Part shown: positions 9,298-17,514 of the stretch, piece after piece
Numbering within the stretch: position 1 is the stretch's first letter
How the letters are laid out: every line of letters begins with the position of its first letter
The notes under the pieces: generated by a model
Databases searched by the model: none
What the model was told of the DNA's origin: nothing
What the model saw: the letters and a program-made list of their open reading frames with translations, nothing else
Assembly: GCA_021851165.1 (NCBI GenBank)
Contig: JAJZJN010000005.1
Coordinates: 12,334 to 45,517 of the forward strand
Source: Actinomycetes bacterium
GTDB lineage: Bacteria > Actinomycetota > Acidimicrobiia > Acidimicrobiales > JAJZJN01
DNA length: 33,184 nt
Direction of reading: 5' to 3'
Program-made: the position numbers and the translations under genes

Positions 9298-10236
9298 ATG
9301 GAGGACAGGCACACGGATCAGCCAGGGATCGGCTATTCCCCGGAAGTGCGGGATGCCCTCGCTCATGGAGCTCCGGTCGTCGCTTTGGAGTCCACGATCA
9401 TCTCCCATGGCTTGCCCCGCAGCATCAATCTCGATGTGGCTCGCGAGCTCGAGGCTATCGTTCGCGACGGGGGCGCCTGCCCCGCGACCATAGCGGTGCT
9501 CGACGGGGTCGTCCATGTCGGGCTGGCCGATCATGAACTGGAGCGTGTGGCATCCGGGCAGGGCATCCGCAAGCTCGGGGCGCGAGATCTCGTTCTTGCC
9601 ATGGCTACAGGAGAGAGTGGGGCCACCACGGTCTCGGCAGTATGCATGGTGGCAGCGCGAGCCAAGATCCGTGTGTTCGTGACGGGAGGTCTTGGTGGCG
9701 TTCACCGTGGTTGGCAGGAGTCGCTCGACGAGTCCGCCGACCTCGTTATGCTCAGCCGGACGCGTCTCACCGTGGTGGCTGCCGGTGTGAAGTCGATCCT
9801 CGACGTCCCGGCGACACTCCAGCGCCTGGAGACGCTCAATGTCTCCGTGATCGGTTATCGCACAGGGCGGTTCCCAGGCTTCTACCTGGCTGACTCCGGA
9901 TTACCCGTCGAGTGGTCACTTGACTCGGTCGCGCAGATCGCGGCAGTGATGCGGAGCCAGGATGCCCTGGGTGCTCAGGGGCAGGCGCTCCTGGTGGCCA
10001 ATCCGGTCCCCGTGGAGCGACAACTCGATCCCGCCCTGCACGATCAGGTCCTGAGAGAGGCACTCTCTGCTGCTGCGGATCGCCAGATAGGTGGTCAGGC
10101 CCTGACGCCGTTTCTCCTGGATTTCATCGCTCGTGGTACTGGTGGTGCTTCGGTTGATGCGAACCTGGCCGCCGTAAGGGGAAATGCAGCCCTGGGAGCG
10201 GCGGTGGCGGTGGCCTATGCGGGTGATGCAGCATGA
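9298..10236 (+). CDS. psuG: Pseudouridine-5'-phosphate glycosidase
   Basis: The product (312 residues) splits pseudouridine 5'-phosphate into uracil and ribose 5-phosphate, breaking a C-C glycosidic bond. Family blocks are VALESTIISHGLP (Glu31), PATIAVLDG, IRKLGARDL (Lys92), GATTVSAVCMVA and VFVTGGLGGVHRG; Glu31 and Lys92 align with the catalytic Glu and Lys known for the E. coli enzyme. The ATG at 9298 gives the usual family length and has GGAG (9289-9292) before it; an in-frame ATG at 9268 is also possible. The uracil made here feeds the pyrimidine-breakdown genes at 1-4038. The stop overlaps the next start as ATGA. Confidence 0.93.
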   Translation: MEDRHTDQPGIGYSPEVRDALAHGAPVVALESTIISHGLPRSINLDVARELEAIVRDGGACPATIAVLDGVVHVGLADHELERVASGQGIRKLGARDLVLAMATGESGATTVSAVCMVAARAKIRVFVTGGLGGVHRGWQESLDESADLVMLSRTRLTVVAAGVKSILDVPATLQRLETLNVSVIGYRTGRFPGFYLADSGLPVEWSLDSVAQIAAVMRSQDALGAQGQALLVANPVPVERQLDPALHDQVLREALSAAADRQIGGQALTPFLLDFIARGTGGASVDANLAAVRGNAALGAAVAVAYAGDAA

Positions 10237-11210
10237 CGGATGGTGACGCGGTGCCAGGACGGATGGCAGCGGCCGCTCCAAGGCCGATCGTTCTGGACTG
10301 TGACCCTGGCCATGACGATGCTCTTGCCATCATGCTGGCAGCGGGCGACCCACGTGTCGATCTGTTGGGGGTCACCACCGTCGCCGGTAACCAGACAGTC
10401 GAGAAGACCACACACAACGCGTGTGCCGTTGCCACCGTCGCCGGGCTCACCGGGCTGGATGTCGCAGCAGGTTGCGATCGCCCTCTGCTCCGTGAGCTGA
10501 CAACCGCACCGGGCATCCACGGCGCCTCAGGCATGGACGGCCCACCCCCGGTGGCGCCGTCAGTTCACCCTGTACAGGGGCATGCCGTGGACTTTCTCAT
10601 TGGGAAGGTGATGGAGGCTCCTGGCGAGGTGACCATCGTGGCCACCGCTCCCCTGACCAATGTGGCGCTTGCCCTTCGCAGGGAACCGGCGATCGCGACA
10701 GCGGTGCGGGAAGTCGTGATCATGGGAGGTGCCTTCGGGCGAGGCAACGTCACTCCGGCCGCGGAGTTCAATATTTTCGTGGATCCAGAAGCGGCGGCGA
10801 TCGTCTTCGGTGCTCCGTGGCCGGTGACGATGATGGGTCTCGACGTGACCCATCAGGCGACCTGCACTCGTGAGACCCAAGCCCGCATCGGAGCGATCGG
10901 TTCGCCCGTGGCCACGTTCGCTACACAGCTCATCGACTATTTCCGGTCCACCTACCGACGTGAGCAGTCCATGGAGGATCCTCCGGTTCACGATGCCTGC
11001 GCGGTGGCCTATGTGGCAGACCCGTCGCTGTTCAACGTTCGTCCGGCCCTGGTGGAGATCGAGACGAAGGGGGAGCGCACGAGCGGCATGACGGTTACGA
11101 CGTTCATGCCGGAGGGCGCCTCCGCTCGGCATCACGTCGGGACCTCGCTGCGACGCGAGGCGTTCTGGGATGCGGTCATCCGAGCCATCGCTGCTCTCGG
11201 CTCGGTATAG
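10233..11210 (+). CDS. Inosine-uridine-type nucleoside hydrolase
   Basis: A 325-residue hydrolase that releases free base and ribose from nucleosides. The N-terminal calcium-binding block DCDPGHDDA (residues 22-30) and the C-terminal PVHDACAV (His253 and Asp254) are the family hallmarks, with MGGAFGRGNVTPAAEFNIFVDPEAA in between. Ring specificity cannot be read reliably, though the pathway suggests pyrimidine nucleosides. The ATG at 10233 overlaps the psuG stop. Ribose released here would be phosphorylated by the ribokinase at 17515-18417. A strong hairpin, 11 pairs with one bulge, lies within the gene (10536-10561). Confidence 0.92.
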   Translation: MTDGDAVPGRMAAAAPRPIVLDCDPGHDDALAIMLAAGDPRVDLLGVTTVAGNQTVEKTTHNACAVATVAGLTGLDVAAGCDRPLLRELTTAPGIHGASGMDGPPPVAPSVHPVQGHAVDFLIGKVMEAPGEVTIVATAPLTNVALALRREPAIATAVREVVIMGGAFGRGNVTPAAEFNIFVDPEAAAIVFGAPWPVTMMGLDVTHQATCTRETQARIGAIGSPVATFATQLIDYFRSTYRREQSMEDPPVHDACAVAYVADPSLFNVRPALVEIETKGERTSGMTVTTFMPEGASARHHVGTSLRREAFWDAVIRAIAALGSV

Positions 11211-11217
11211 GAGCGCC

Positions 11218-11322
11218 ATGCAACGTTCGAACATGTCATTCAAGAGTTGCGACGTGGTAGCGCGCTCCAGGAGCACCACTGCGTTGTCGCCGCCCTGGCG
11301 CATCGAGGGCGGGATGATCTGA
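11218..11322 (+). CDS. Possible 34-residue leader ORF before the PfkB kinase
   Basis: In the 111-base gap after the nucleoside hydrolase there is a short open frame starting MQRSNMSFKSCDVV. It has AGGAG (11209-11213) four bases before its ATG, and its TGA shares one base with the ATG of the kinase gene (TGATG at 11320-11324). That arrangement is typical of coupled translation. The peptide shows no recognisable domain. It may be a real small protein, a coupling leader, or chance. Confidence 0.3.
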   Translation: MQRSNMSFKSCDVVARSRSTTALSPPWRIEGGMI

Positions 11323-12197
11323 TGGGCCTCTCGGCTCCTCGTCGTGCTGTTGGACTTTGCTCCTTCGGTGATGCCGTGATCGACGTTGTCATCTCGCTGT
11401 CACGCTTGCCCGTGGTCGATGACGACGTTCCAGCGGAGATCACATTGGTCGCAGGCGGTCAGGCGGCGAACGTCGCCGCCTGGTGTGCCGCACTGGGTGC
11501 GCGATCCAGGTTGGTGACGAAGCTCGGGACCGACGTATTGGGCAGGCTGGCGCGAGACAGTCTCGAGTTCGTCGGCGTCGAGGTGCTGACGCCAGCCGGC
11601 TGTGGGGCCACCGGGGTTGTCGCGTCGATGGTGACGCCGGACGGATCCAGGAGCATGGCGTCGGATCGGCGGGCGATTGCCGAGTTCGCCGGCGACGAGC
11701 TCGAGGATGCGTGGTTCGATGACTGCGCTTGGCTCCACGTGTCCGGCTATGCATTATTCGGGGAACGATCCTGCGGGGCTGCGCTCGAGGCGAGTAGATT
11801 GGCGCGCGAGCGAGGCGCACGAGTGAGCGTCGATCTGTCCACGGCACTGCTGGTCGGCTCCCTGGGCCGCCAAGAGGTCCAACGACGCGTCCAGAGCTGC
11901 GGCGCGAGCCTCGTGTTCGCAAACGCAGCGGAGTACGACGCGACGGGCCATCTGGATGTGGCCACGACGGTTGTGAAGCGAGGGGCACGCGGTTGCCTGG
12001 TGATCGAACCGGGATCCTCCCGCGAGCTTGCAGCATTGCCTGCCACCGTTGTGGCCGACACGACAGGGGCAGGGGACGCTTTCGCAGCCGGGTGGTTGCT
12101 GGGTGGGCCGGATCTGGCTCTCAGAGCAGCGCGCACCTGCCTGGGATCGTACGGGGCGATGCCGCGTATGGCTGCTTCGATGGAGGGAACCCGATGA
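11322..12197 (+). CDS. psuK: PfkB-family sugar/nucleoside kinase, probable pseudouridine kinase
   Basis: A 291-residue PfkB-type kinase. The N-terminal glycine motif is AGGQAANVAAWCAALG and the ATP/anion-hole motif DTTGAGDAFAAGWLLG carries the catalytic Asp. Pseudouridine kinase makes the substrate of psuG, and the two are usually neighbours, so this is the best candidate; the family also includes ribokinases and fructokinases, and the sequence alone does not decide. A separate clear ribokinase lies at 17515-18417, which supports a different substrate for this one. I start at the ATG at 11322, eight bases after GAGGGCGGG. The end overlaps the next gene as ATGA. Confidence 0.75.
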   Translation: MGLSAPRRAVGLCSFGDAVIDVVISLSRLPVVDDDVPAEITLVAGGQAANVAAWCAALGARSRLVTKLGTDVLGRLARDSLEFVGVEVLTPAGCGATGVVASMVTPDGSRSMASDRRAIAEFAGDELEDAWFDDCAWLHVSGYALFGERSCGAALEASRLARERGARVSVDLSTALLVGSLGRQEVQRRVQSCGASLVFANAAEYDATGHLDVATTVVKRGARGCLVIEPGSSRELAALPATVVADTTGAGDAFAAGWLLGGPDLALRAARTCLGSYGAMPRMAASMEGTR

Positions 12198-14116
12198 GAG
12201 ATCCCTCTTGGCTCCGGAGCTCCCCCCGCAGCCCCTCCACTGAGGTCGATGCCATGGTGGAGATGGCCCGCTCCTGGCGTGATGCGGATCCGGACCCGAC
12301 GACTCGTGCCGAGTTGGACGGCATCCTGGCGCGAGGGGACATGGACGCGATCCGCGACCGGTTCGATGGGACGCTCGCCTTCGGGACGGCAGGTATCCGG
12401 GCTGAGCTCGGGGCCGGCCCGCTGCGCATGAACCGTTTGGTGGTCGGACGGTTTGCTGCCGGCATCGCCGAGTTCCTGTCACTAAGTGACCCGCAGGGCG
12501 CGCTTGGCGGTGTGGTGATCGGGTACGACGGGCGTACCAACTCCGATATTTTCGCCTCCGATCTTGCCCGGGTGTTGTCGCGAGCCGGAGTCGGCGTGTC
12601 GATGCTGCCTCGGGCTGCACCGACTCCGGTGCTGTCCTTCGCCGTCCGCTACCTCCACATGGGCTACGGCTTGATGGTAACGGCGAGCCACAATCCTCGG
12701 GACGACAACGGCATCAAGGTTTACGTGGCAGACGGTGGGCAGATCTTGCCGCCGGTTGACCGTGAGATTGCCTCGTTCATCGCTGGGATCGACCCGTTGG
12801 ACCTCCCTGCCGGCTGGGCGGAGGGGCCGACCGGCTGCCGGATCGCAGGAGATGTCATCGACGCTTACGTGGACGCTCTCCTGTCACTGGCCAGCCGATC
12901 TCCACTGGCCAGCCAATCTCCACTGGCCAGCCAATCTCCACTGGCCAGCCAATCTCCACTGGCCAGCCAATCTCCACTGGCCAGCCAATCTCCCATCACG
13001 GTCGTGTACACGGCACTGCACGGTGTCGGCTACGAGCTGGTCCAAACCGTCCTCGAGCGGGCGGGGTGGCCTCCCGTAGTGCCGGTCATCGAACAGGTGC
13101 GTCCCGATCCGATGTTTCCGACGACGCCGGTCCCCAACCCGGAAGAGCCGGGCGTCCTTGGCCTGGCCCGGAAGACGGCCGAGGATTGCAACGCGGATCT
13201 TGTCCTGGCCAACGACCCCGATGCCGACCGTCTGGCGGTGATGGTGCCCGGACCCGGGGGCTGGCAGACCTTGAGTGGGGACGAGCTCGGTGTGCTCATC
13301 GGCGACGCAGTCCTGGCCGATCTGGTCTCGGGTAGGTGGCCTGGGCATGAGAGCGGGAGTGCTCCCATCGTCGCCACGACCGTTGTATCGGCGTCGTTGC
13401 TGCGCCGGATGGCCGAGGCAGCAGGTGTTCGCTGCGTGACGACCCTCACCGGCTTCAAATGGATCGTGCGGGCCGCTGGCCCTGGCACCCATCTGGCCTA
13501 CGGCTACGAGGAGGCGCTCGGCTATGCCCTCTACCCCGACATGGTTGCCGACAAGGATGGCATCAGCGCAGCGCTGCTGGTTGTCGGGTTGGCCAATGCG
13601 GCGGCTCGATCCGGGCGCAGCCTTCGTGATCGACTCGACGAGCTGGCTCTCCTTCACGGGCTTCATGTAACACGCCAACGGGCTATCCATGCTGGCGGCC
13701 CTGGTGAGTTGACGCGCTTGAGCCTGGCACTCGATCGGATCCGCCAGGATCCCCCCGATCAGTTGTCGGGCCGCCGGGTGACGGTCACCGACATGCGTCA
13801 GGCAGATCCTGGAGTGGTCGATCTGGCCGGAGGCTATGCGGAACGACACCCAGGTCAGCCCCATGCACCTACCGATATCCTCATCTGGCACCTGGAGAAT
13901 GTGGCGCGTGTGGTGTTCCGGCCCAGTGGCACGGAACCCAAGGTCAAGGTGTATGCCGAGGTCGTCAGGAGCATTCAGGACCCGCATGATGTGGCAGGTG
14001 AGCGGGCGCAGGCCATGGAGGACGTCGAGCAGCTGATCGCCACAGCTGCGTCTAGGCTGGAGTTGGATTCGCTGCCTGGCCCAGGGACACCGTCGAGTCG
14101 TGGATCGGGAGGGTGA
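12194..14116 (+). CDS. Phosphopentomutase/phosphoglucomutase-like phosphohexomutase (PGM2 type)
   Basis: A 640-residue alpha-D-phosphohexomutase. Motifs: the phosphoserine loop TASHNPRDDNG (Ser165), the Mg loop NDPDADRLAV (Asp341 onward), the sugar loop GYEEALGY and the phosphate loop RPSGTEPKVKVYAE. The long form with FGTAGIRAELGAGPLRMN near the N-terminus resembles the PGM2 group, some members of which interconvert (deoxy)ribose 1- and 5-phosphates. Its place before deoC makes that the likely role here (inference). GGAGGG (12182-12187) precedes the ATG at 12194. A six-fold repeat adds 36 residues (232-267) in a surface position before the ITVVYTALHGVG strand, which is unusual for the family. 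Confidence 0.87.
   Translation: MRDPSWLRSSPRSPSTEVDAMVEMARSWRDADPDPTTRAELDGILARGDMDAIRDRFDGTLAFGTAGIRAELGAGPLRMNRLVVGRFAAGIAEFLSLSDPQGALGGVVIGYDGRTNSDIFASDLARVLSRAGVGVSMLPRAAPTPVLSFAVRYLHMGYGLMVTASHNPRDDNGIKVYVADGGQILPPVDREIASFIAGIDPLDLPAGWAEGPTGCRIAGDVIDAYVDALLSLASRSPLASQSPLASQSPLASQSPLASQSPLASQSPITVVYTALHGVGYELVQTVLERAGWPPVVPVIEQVRPDPMFPTTPVPNPEEPGVLGLARKTAEDCNADLVLANDPDADRLAVMVPGPGGWQTLSGDELGVLIGDAVLADLVSGRWPGHESGSAPIVATTVVSASLLRRMAEAAGVRCVTTLTGFKWIVRAAGPGTHLAYGYEEALGYALYPDMVADKDGISAALLVVGLANAAARSGRSLRDRLDELALLHGLHVTRQRAIHAGGPGELTRLSLALDRIRQDPPDQLSGRRVTVTDMRQADPGVVDLAGGYAERHPGQPHAPTDILIWHLENVARVVFRPSGTEPKVKVYAEVVRSIQDPHDVAGERAQAMEDVEQLIATAASRLELDSLPGPGTPSSRGSGG
12887..12994 (+). repeat. 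Six tandem 18-bp units inside the mutase gene
   Basis: The unit CTGGCCAGCCAATCTCCA occurs six times without gaps. The first differs at one base (G for A, giving Arg for Gln) and the last ends in C instead of A; the middle four are identical. The encoded peptide is LASRSP followed by five LASQSP. Each unit contains the 8-base palindrome CTGGCCAG, so six palindromes are spaced exactly 18 bases apart. The copy number could vary between strains without frameshift. Confidence 0.98.
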
Positions 14117-14118
14117 GC

Positions 14119-15123
14119 ATGGCGTCTAACACTCAGCTTGAGCCGGTGTCGCGGAGGACCGGACAGCAGCTAGGTTGGCCTGGGTTCCCATCGTCTTTGT
14201 CCGAGGTGACGGCCTCGGAGCTAGGCATTCGGCGATTCTTCGGGGGTCTGCCCGGCGTGGACCAGGTCGGAGTGGAGGGGCGTGTGGCCGCCCTGGCTAC
14301 CCGCTCGATCAAGGCCAGCTCCAAGTTGGCAGCGTTGGACATGGCGATCTCGATGGTCGATCTCACCACCCTTGAAGGGGCGGATACTCCGGGCAAGGTC
14401 CGCGCGCTCTGCGGGAAGGCGCGCCAGCCGGCTCCCCTCGATCCCGACGTCCCATCGGTGGCAGCCGTATGCGTGTACCCAGATCTCGTGGAGGTGGCCA
14501 AGGCAGCGCTGACCGGGAGCTCGGTCGCCGTGGCGTCCGTGGCGGCGGCCTTTCCCTCGGGGCGCGCAGAGCTGGCCGTGAAGCTGGCTGACGTGCGATC
14601 GGCAGTCGATGCCGGGGCCGATGAGGTCGACATGGTGATCGACCGTGGTGCCTTCCTCGCGGGCCGGTACCTGGCCGTCTTCGACGAGATACGCGCCGTC
14701 AAGGAGGCCTGTGGGCAGGCTCACTTGAAGGTGATTCTTGAGACAGGGGAGCTCGTCACCTATGACAACGTGAAGCGGAGCGCATGGCTCGCCATGCTCG
14801 GAGGAGCAGACTTCGTCAAGACCTCGACGGGAAAGGTGAGCCCTGCTGCAACCCTTCCGGTTGCACTGGTCCTACTCGAGGCCGTGCGCGACTTCGACGA
14901 GGCGACCGGGGCAAAGGTCGGGGTGAAGGTGGCCGGTGGCATCCGTAGTGCGAAGGACGCGCTTCGGTACCTGGTCGTCGTGAAGGAGACGGCAGGTGAG
15001 GAGTGGCTCGACCCCGCTCGGTTCCGCTTTGGTGCATCGAGCCTCTTGAACGATTTGCTGATGCAGCGTTCCAAGCAGCTGACCGGCGAGTACGCCGGTC
15101 CCGAGGATTTCTCCAAGGAGTGA
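14119..15123 (+). CDS. deoC: Deoxyribose-phosphate aldolase (DERA)
   Basis: A 334-residue class I aldolase that splits 2-deoxyribose 5-phosphate into glyceraldehyde 3-phosphate and acetaldehyde. The Schiff-base lysine is Lys234 in DFVKTSTGK; the proton-relay pair is Asp171 (DEVDMVID) and Lys270 (GVKVAGGIR). It is longer than E. coli DeoC, like the eukaryote-type DERA, with about 70 extra N-terminal residues. GGGAGGG (14107-14113) precedes the ATG at 14119; a GTG two codons earlier overlaps the mutase stop. The aldehyde dehydrogenase downstream is well placed to oxidise the acetaldehyde. Confidence 0.94.
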   Translation: MASNTQLEPVSRRTGQQLGWPGFPSSLSEVTASELGIRRFFGGLPGVDQVGVEGRVAALATRSIKASSKLAALDMAISMVDLTTLEGADTPGKVRALCGKARQPAPLDPDVPSVAAVCVYPDLVEVAKAALTGSSVAVASVAAAFPSGRAELAVKLADVRSAVDAGADEVDMVIDRGAFLAGRYLAVFDEIRAVKEACGQAHLKVILETGELVTYDNVKRSAWLAMLGGADFVKTSTGKVSPAATLPVALVLLEAVRDFDEATGAKVGVKVAGGIRSAKDALRYLVVVKETAGEEWLDPARFRFGASSLLNDLLMQRSKQLTGEYAGPEDFSKE

Positions 15124-15125
15124 CG

Positions 15126-15218
15126 ATGGCGGTATTGGTTGGAATGCAGCGGCGCTACGACACCGAGCAGGCTACAGAGCTGTCTCCGGGGAGTCCGGCG
15201 GGGTGCTCGGACCGATGA
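15126..15218 (+). CDS. Possible 30-residue leader ORF before the aldehyde dehydrogenase
   Basis: The gap after deoC holds a short frame beginning MAVLVGMQRRYDTEQ. AAGGAG (15115-15120) lies five bases before its ATG, and its TGA overlaps the aldehyde-dehydrogenase ATG at 15215 as ATGA. No domain is recognisable. It may couple translation of the dehydrogenase to deoC, or be a chance frame. Confidence 0.3.
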   Translation: MAVLVGMQRRYDTEQATELSPGSPAGCSDR

Positions 15219-16648
15219 CCTGGGATTACGCGCCTGCCCCAGAGTCCCGTGCCATTGTAGAGCTGCGGCCGTCCTACGGGCTGTTCATCGACGGGGAGTT
15301 CATTGACCCCTTGGACGGCACCTCGTTCAAGACGGTGAACCCTGCGGACGAGGAGGTGCTTGCCGAGGTGACAGCGGCAGGACCTCGCGATGTGGATCGA
15401 GCGGTTGCCGCTGCTCGCCGCGCCCAGGTCGAGGTGTGGGGTCCGATGAGCGGCGCGGAACGAGCCAAATACCTGTTCCGTGTTGCACGGATCCTCCAGG
15501 AGCGCGCCCGTGAGTTGGCTGTGCTCGAGAGCTTGGACAACGGCAAGCCAATCCGGGAGTCACGGGACATCGACGTCCCCCTGGCGGCAGCCTATTTCTT
15601 CTATTACGCAGGGTGGGCTGACAAGCTGGGCTATGCCGGCTTCGGATCGGATCCGCCCCCGCTCGGCGTTGCCGGCCAGGTCATCCCGTGGAACTTCCCA
15701 CTGCTCATGGCAGCCTGGAAGCTCGCCCCTGCATTGGCCACCGGCAATACCAGTGTCCTGAAACCAGCTGAGACGACCCCGCTGTCCGCGTTGCTGCTGG
15801 CCGAGATCTGCCAGCAGGCCGACCTCCCTCCCGGTGTGGTGAATGTCATCACGGGGGCCGGTGCAACCGGGGAGGCACTGGTCACCCACTCCGGCATCGA
15901 CAAGGTGGCCTTCACCGGCTCTACCGAGGTGGGCAAGGGGATTCAGCGCGCCTTGGCTGGGACGCGTAAGCGCTTGACACTGGAGCTCGGTGGGAAGGGG
16001 GCTAACGTGGTGTTCGACGACGCTCCGCTCGACGAGGCGGTCGAAGGGATCGTCAACGGCATCTTCTTCAACCAGGGCCACGTCTGTTGCGCGGGATCCC
16101 GGCTGCTCGTGCAGGAGTCGATCGCCAGCGAGGTGGTCGACCGGCTGAAGCGGCGTTTGGCGACGCTGCGTCTCGGCGATCCCCTCGACAAGAACACTGA
16201 CATAGGTGCGATCAACTCGGCCGAGCAGTTGGACAAGATCAACGATCTCGCGGCCACCGGCGAGCAGGAGGGAGCTCAGCGGTGGGCCCCATCATGCACT
16301 TTGCCCGGCCGTGGCTTCTGGTTTCCCCCGACGGTCTTCACCGGGGTGTCGCCGTCCTATCGCATTGCACGAGAGGAGATATTCGGACCCGTTCTCTCGG
16401 TGCTGACCTTCCGGACTCCCGAGGAGGCTGTCATGAAGGCCAATAACGTTCCCTACGGCCTGTCGGCAGGTATCTGGACGGAGAAGGGGAGTCGCATTCT
16501 ATGGATGGCCGGCCAGATGCGAGCCGGTGTCGTATGGGCCAACACGTTCAACCGTTTCGATCCGGCCAGCCCCTTCGGGGGGTATCGCGAGTCAGGCTTT
16601 GGCCGCGAGGGCGGGAGGCACGGGTTGGAGGCATACCTCGATGTCTGA
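15215..16648 (+). CDS. NAD(P)-dependent aldehyde dehydrogenase
   Basis: A 477-residue ALDH with all catalytic parts: PWNFP (oxyanion Asn), KPAE, FTGSTEVGKG in the nucleotide-binding fold, LELGGKGA (Glu257), and GHVCCAGSR with Cys291 aligned to the catalytic Cys, then EEIFGPVLSV and SPFGGYRESGFGREGG. It follows deoC, so oxidation of acetaldehyde to acetate is the likely role (inference). The ATG at 15215 overlaps the end of a short upstream frame; a GTG at 15203, nine bases after GGGGAG, is a real alternative and adds four residues. The end overlaps the ALDH-like gene by eight bases, so the two products may work together. Confidence 0.9.
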   Translation: MTWDYAPAPESRAIVELRPSYGLFIDGEFIDPLDGTSFKTVNPADEEVLAEVTAAGPRDVDRAVAAARRAQVEVWGPMSGAERAKYLFRVARILQERARELAVLESLDNGKPIRESRDIDVPLAAAYFFYYAGWADKLGYAGFGSDPPPLGVAGQVIPWNFPLLMAAWKLAPALATGNTSVLKPAETTPLSALLLAEICQQADLPPGVVNVITGAGATGEALVTHSGIDKVAFTGSTEVGKGIQRALAGTRKRLTLELGGKGANVVFDDAPLDEAVEGIVNGIFFNQGHVCCAGSRLLVQESIASEVVDRLKRRLATLRLGDPLDKNTDIGAINSAEQLDKINDLAATGEQEGAQRWAPSCTLPGRGFWFPPTVFTGVSPSYRIAREEIFGPVLSVLTFRTPEEAVMKANNVPYGLSAGIWTEKGSRILWMAGQMRAGVVWANTFNRFDPASPFGGYRESGFGREGGRHGLEAYLDV

Positions 16649-17510
16649 CAGCCGGATCGAGGTGCGCAAGACCTACAAGCTCTACATAGGCGGGATGTTC
16701 CCCCGATCAGAGTCGGGCCGGACCTTCGTGGTAAGCGACGAGCGGGGGGCGTTCTTGGCTAATGTCGCGCTCGCCTCCCGTAAGGATGTGCGCGACGCTG
16801 TGGCGGCAGCACGCAGGGCGCAGTCGAGGTGGGCGGGAGCCACCGCTTACAACCGAGGCCAAGTGCTCTACCGGATTGCCGAGATGCTCGAGGATCGCCG
16901 CGCTCAGTTTGTCGAGCTGGTGGTGCTGAGCGAGGCAGTGAGCGCCCGTATTGCCAGAGCGTGCGTGGACACGGCGGTCGATCGTCTGGTCTGGTATGCA
17001 GGGTGGGCAGACAAGTTTGCTCAGGTGGCCGGATCATCCAATCCGGTTGCCGGCCCCTACTTCAACTTCAGCATCCCTGAGGCGACCGGGGTTGTCGCGG
17101 TGCTGGCACCCCAGGCATCGTCCCTTCTCGGCCTGGTGAGCGTTGTGGCTCCCGCGGTCGTCACCGGGAACGCTGTGGTGGTGGTTGCATCCGAGCTGCG
17201 GCCGCTGCCCGCCGTCACGCTGGCGGAGGTGCTGGCCTCCTCGGATCTTCCGGGGGGCGTCGTGAATCTCCTGACAGGCCGTGTTGGTGAGCTTTCGCCG
17301 GTGCTGGCCGCCCACCGGGATGTCGATGCCATGGATCTGTGCGGGGCACCGGCAGCTCTTGCCACCGATCTCGAGCGGGCGGCTGCGACCAACGTGAAGC
17401 GGGTGTTGCGGCCACCGCTCGCCGAGCCCGATTGGATGGAGCTGCCCACTCCCAGTCGAATGCTGGCCTTTGTCGAGACGAAGACCGTCTGGCATCCGAT
17501 CGGGATCTGA
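16641..17510 (+). CDS. Truncated, catalytically empty aldehyde-dehydrogenase homologue
   Basis: A 289-residue protein that aligns with the N-terminal, cofactor-binding part of the preceding ALDH (for example RLVWYAGWADKFAQVAGSSNP against its AYFFYYAGWADKLGYAGF region). The key residues are lost: PWNFP is replaced by APQASS, KPAE by VASE, and the chain stops before the Glu and Cys blocks. It cannot be an active ALDH alone. The frame is intact, the start overlaps the upstream stop, and I recall similar ALDH/ALDH-like pairs next to deoC in other Actinobacteria. That suggests a kept partner or regulatory subunit rather than decay. It ends four bases from the convergent ribokinase. Confidence 0.82.
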   Translation: MSDSRIEVRKTYKLYIGGMFPRSESGRTFVVSDERGAFLANVALASRKDVRDAVAAARRAQSRWAGATAYNRGQVLYRIAEMLEDRRAQFVELVVLSEAVSARIARACVDTAVDRLVWYAGWADKFAQVAGSSNPVAGPYFNFSIPEATGVVAVLAPQASSLLGLVSVVAPAVVTGNAVVVVASELRPLPAVTLAEVLASSDLPGGVVNLLTGRVGELSPVLAAHRDVDAMDLCGAPAALATDLERAAATNVKRVLRPPLAEPDWMELPTPSRMLAFVETKTVWHPIGI

Positions 17511-17514
17511 GCGG

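Noticed and set aside
12887..12994. Possible CRISPR-like array
   Set aside because: Units are contiguous with no unique spacers, and they translate in frame within the mutase.
12735..13079. Alternate-frame peptide with HWPANL repeats over the mutase repeat
   Set aside because: An 18-bp repeat keeps every frame periodic; the mutase frame carries the enzyme motifs on both sides, so the other frame is a shadow.
16641..17510. ALDH-like gene as a frameshifted remnant of the upstream dehydrogenase
   Set aside because: The upstream enzyme is complete by itself, and the second frame is intact with its own start and a diverged sequence, so it is a separate gene.
17511..17514. Terminator between the convergent ALDH-like and ribokinase genes
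   Set aside because: Only four bases separate the stops and no hairpin with a T-run is visible.
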